The notes beneath the pieces were generated by a model. The model was not told the origin of the DNA, did no database searches, and saw only the letters and a list, made by a program, of their open reading frames with translations. 14,473 bases of DNA, from the NCBI GenBank assembly GCA_031265725.1, contig JAISCH010000028.1, forward strand, positions 1 to 14,473, given 5' to 3'. Both the position numbers and the translations under genes were made by a program. The DNA comes from Propionibacteriaceae bacterium. Lineage in GTDB: Bacteria > Actinomycetota > Actinomycetes > Propionibacteriales > Propionibacteriaceae. Below are positions 14,427 through 14,473 of this stretch, piece by piece (position 1 is the first letter of the stretch; every line of letters starts with the position of its first letter).

Positions 14427-14442
14427 TAATGCTCTTATGTGG
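14422..14442. repeat. Perfect 8-bp inverted repeat near the window end
   Basis: CCACATAA, loop TGCTC, TTATGTGG. It overlaps the last DnaA-like box. It could be an operator for a gene beginning past the window (an ATG stands at 14455 with no clear ribosome site) or a weak hairpin. Apart from this and the DnaA-like cluster, I see nothing firm in 14247-14473. Confidence 0.45.
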
Positions 14443-14473
14443 TAGCCCAAAAAGATGAGGACTCGGCCGTCCG

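Noticed and set aside
14017..14427. Minus-strand frame starting in the intergenic end region
   Set aside because: Most of it is antisense to nrtR, it has no domain similarity and no ribosome site or -10 at the proper distance.

Overview
This window reads as chromosomal housekeeping DNA from a moderately high G+C actinobacterium (Actinomycetota). The pointers are a 191-aa mycobacterial-type Dcd (dCTP deaminase/dUTPase), a DUF4192 protein, an NrtR regulator, a paired CrcB fluoride-channel locus, GTG starts, and several promoters whose -10 box lies 6-7 nt before the start codon (probable leaderless mRNAs). The genus cannot be fixed. The compact 822-aa leucyl-tRNA synthetase argues against Mycobacterium, whose enzyme I recall as longer. 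I see no phage, IS, CRISPR, toxin-antitoxin, tRNA or rRNA, and no defence or biosynthetic island.

Layout, left to right. 2-349: 3' end of a membrane-anchored surface protein (+), closed by a long hairpin terminator. 447-1022: dcd (-). 1095-1916: HAD phosphatase of the LHPP/HDHD2 type (+). 1948-2758: two crcB fluoride-channel genes (-), joined by a curious 71-bp duplicated junction that holds a 24-codon mini-ORF. 2920-6343: nadA-nadB-nadC (-), the complete aspartate-to-nicotinate-mononucleotide branch of NAD synthesis, with a clear promoter, Shine-Dalgarno and palindromic operator. 6550-7632: membrane-anchored endonuclease/exonuclease/phosphatase-fold protein (+). 7687-7722: perfect 15-bp inverted repeat between convergent genes. 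7756-10224: leuS (-). 10322-11347: DUF4192 protein (-). 11487-13308: single-pass secreted-domain protein followed by a GT4 glycosyltransferase (+). 13326-14246: nrtR (+). 14247-14473: noncoding, with a cluster of DnaA-box-like sites and a small palindrome.

The most coherent biology is the NAD circuit. The nadABC operon and a full-length NrtR (Nudix-derived ADP-ribose-sensing repressor with a C-terminal winged helix) lie 7 kb apart, and a 23-bp imperfect palindrome covers the -10 and spacer of the nadA promoter, where a repressor would act. The second point of interest is the crcB pair. The stop/start junction appears to have been duplicated so that coupling now passes through a mini-ORF, and the two subunits each keep a different one of the two pore phenylalanines. 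Nothing I can see amounts to a wholly new system; the items in Part 2 are local observations on otherwise ordinary genes.
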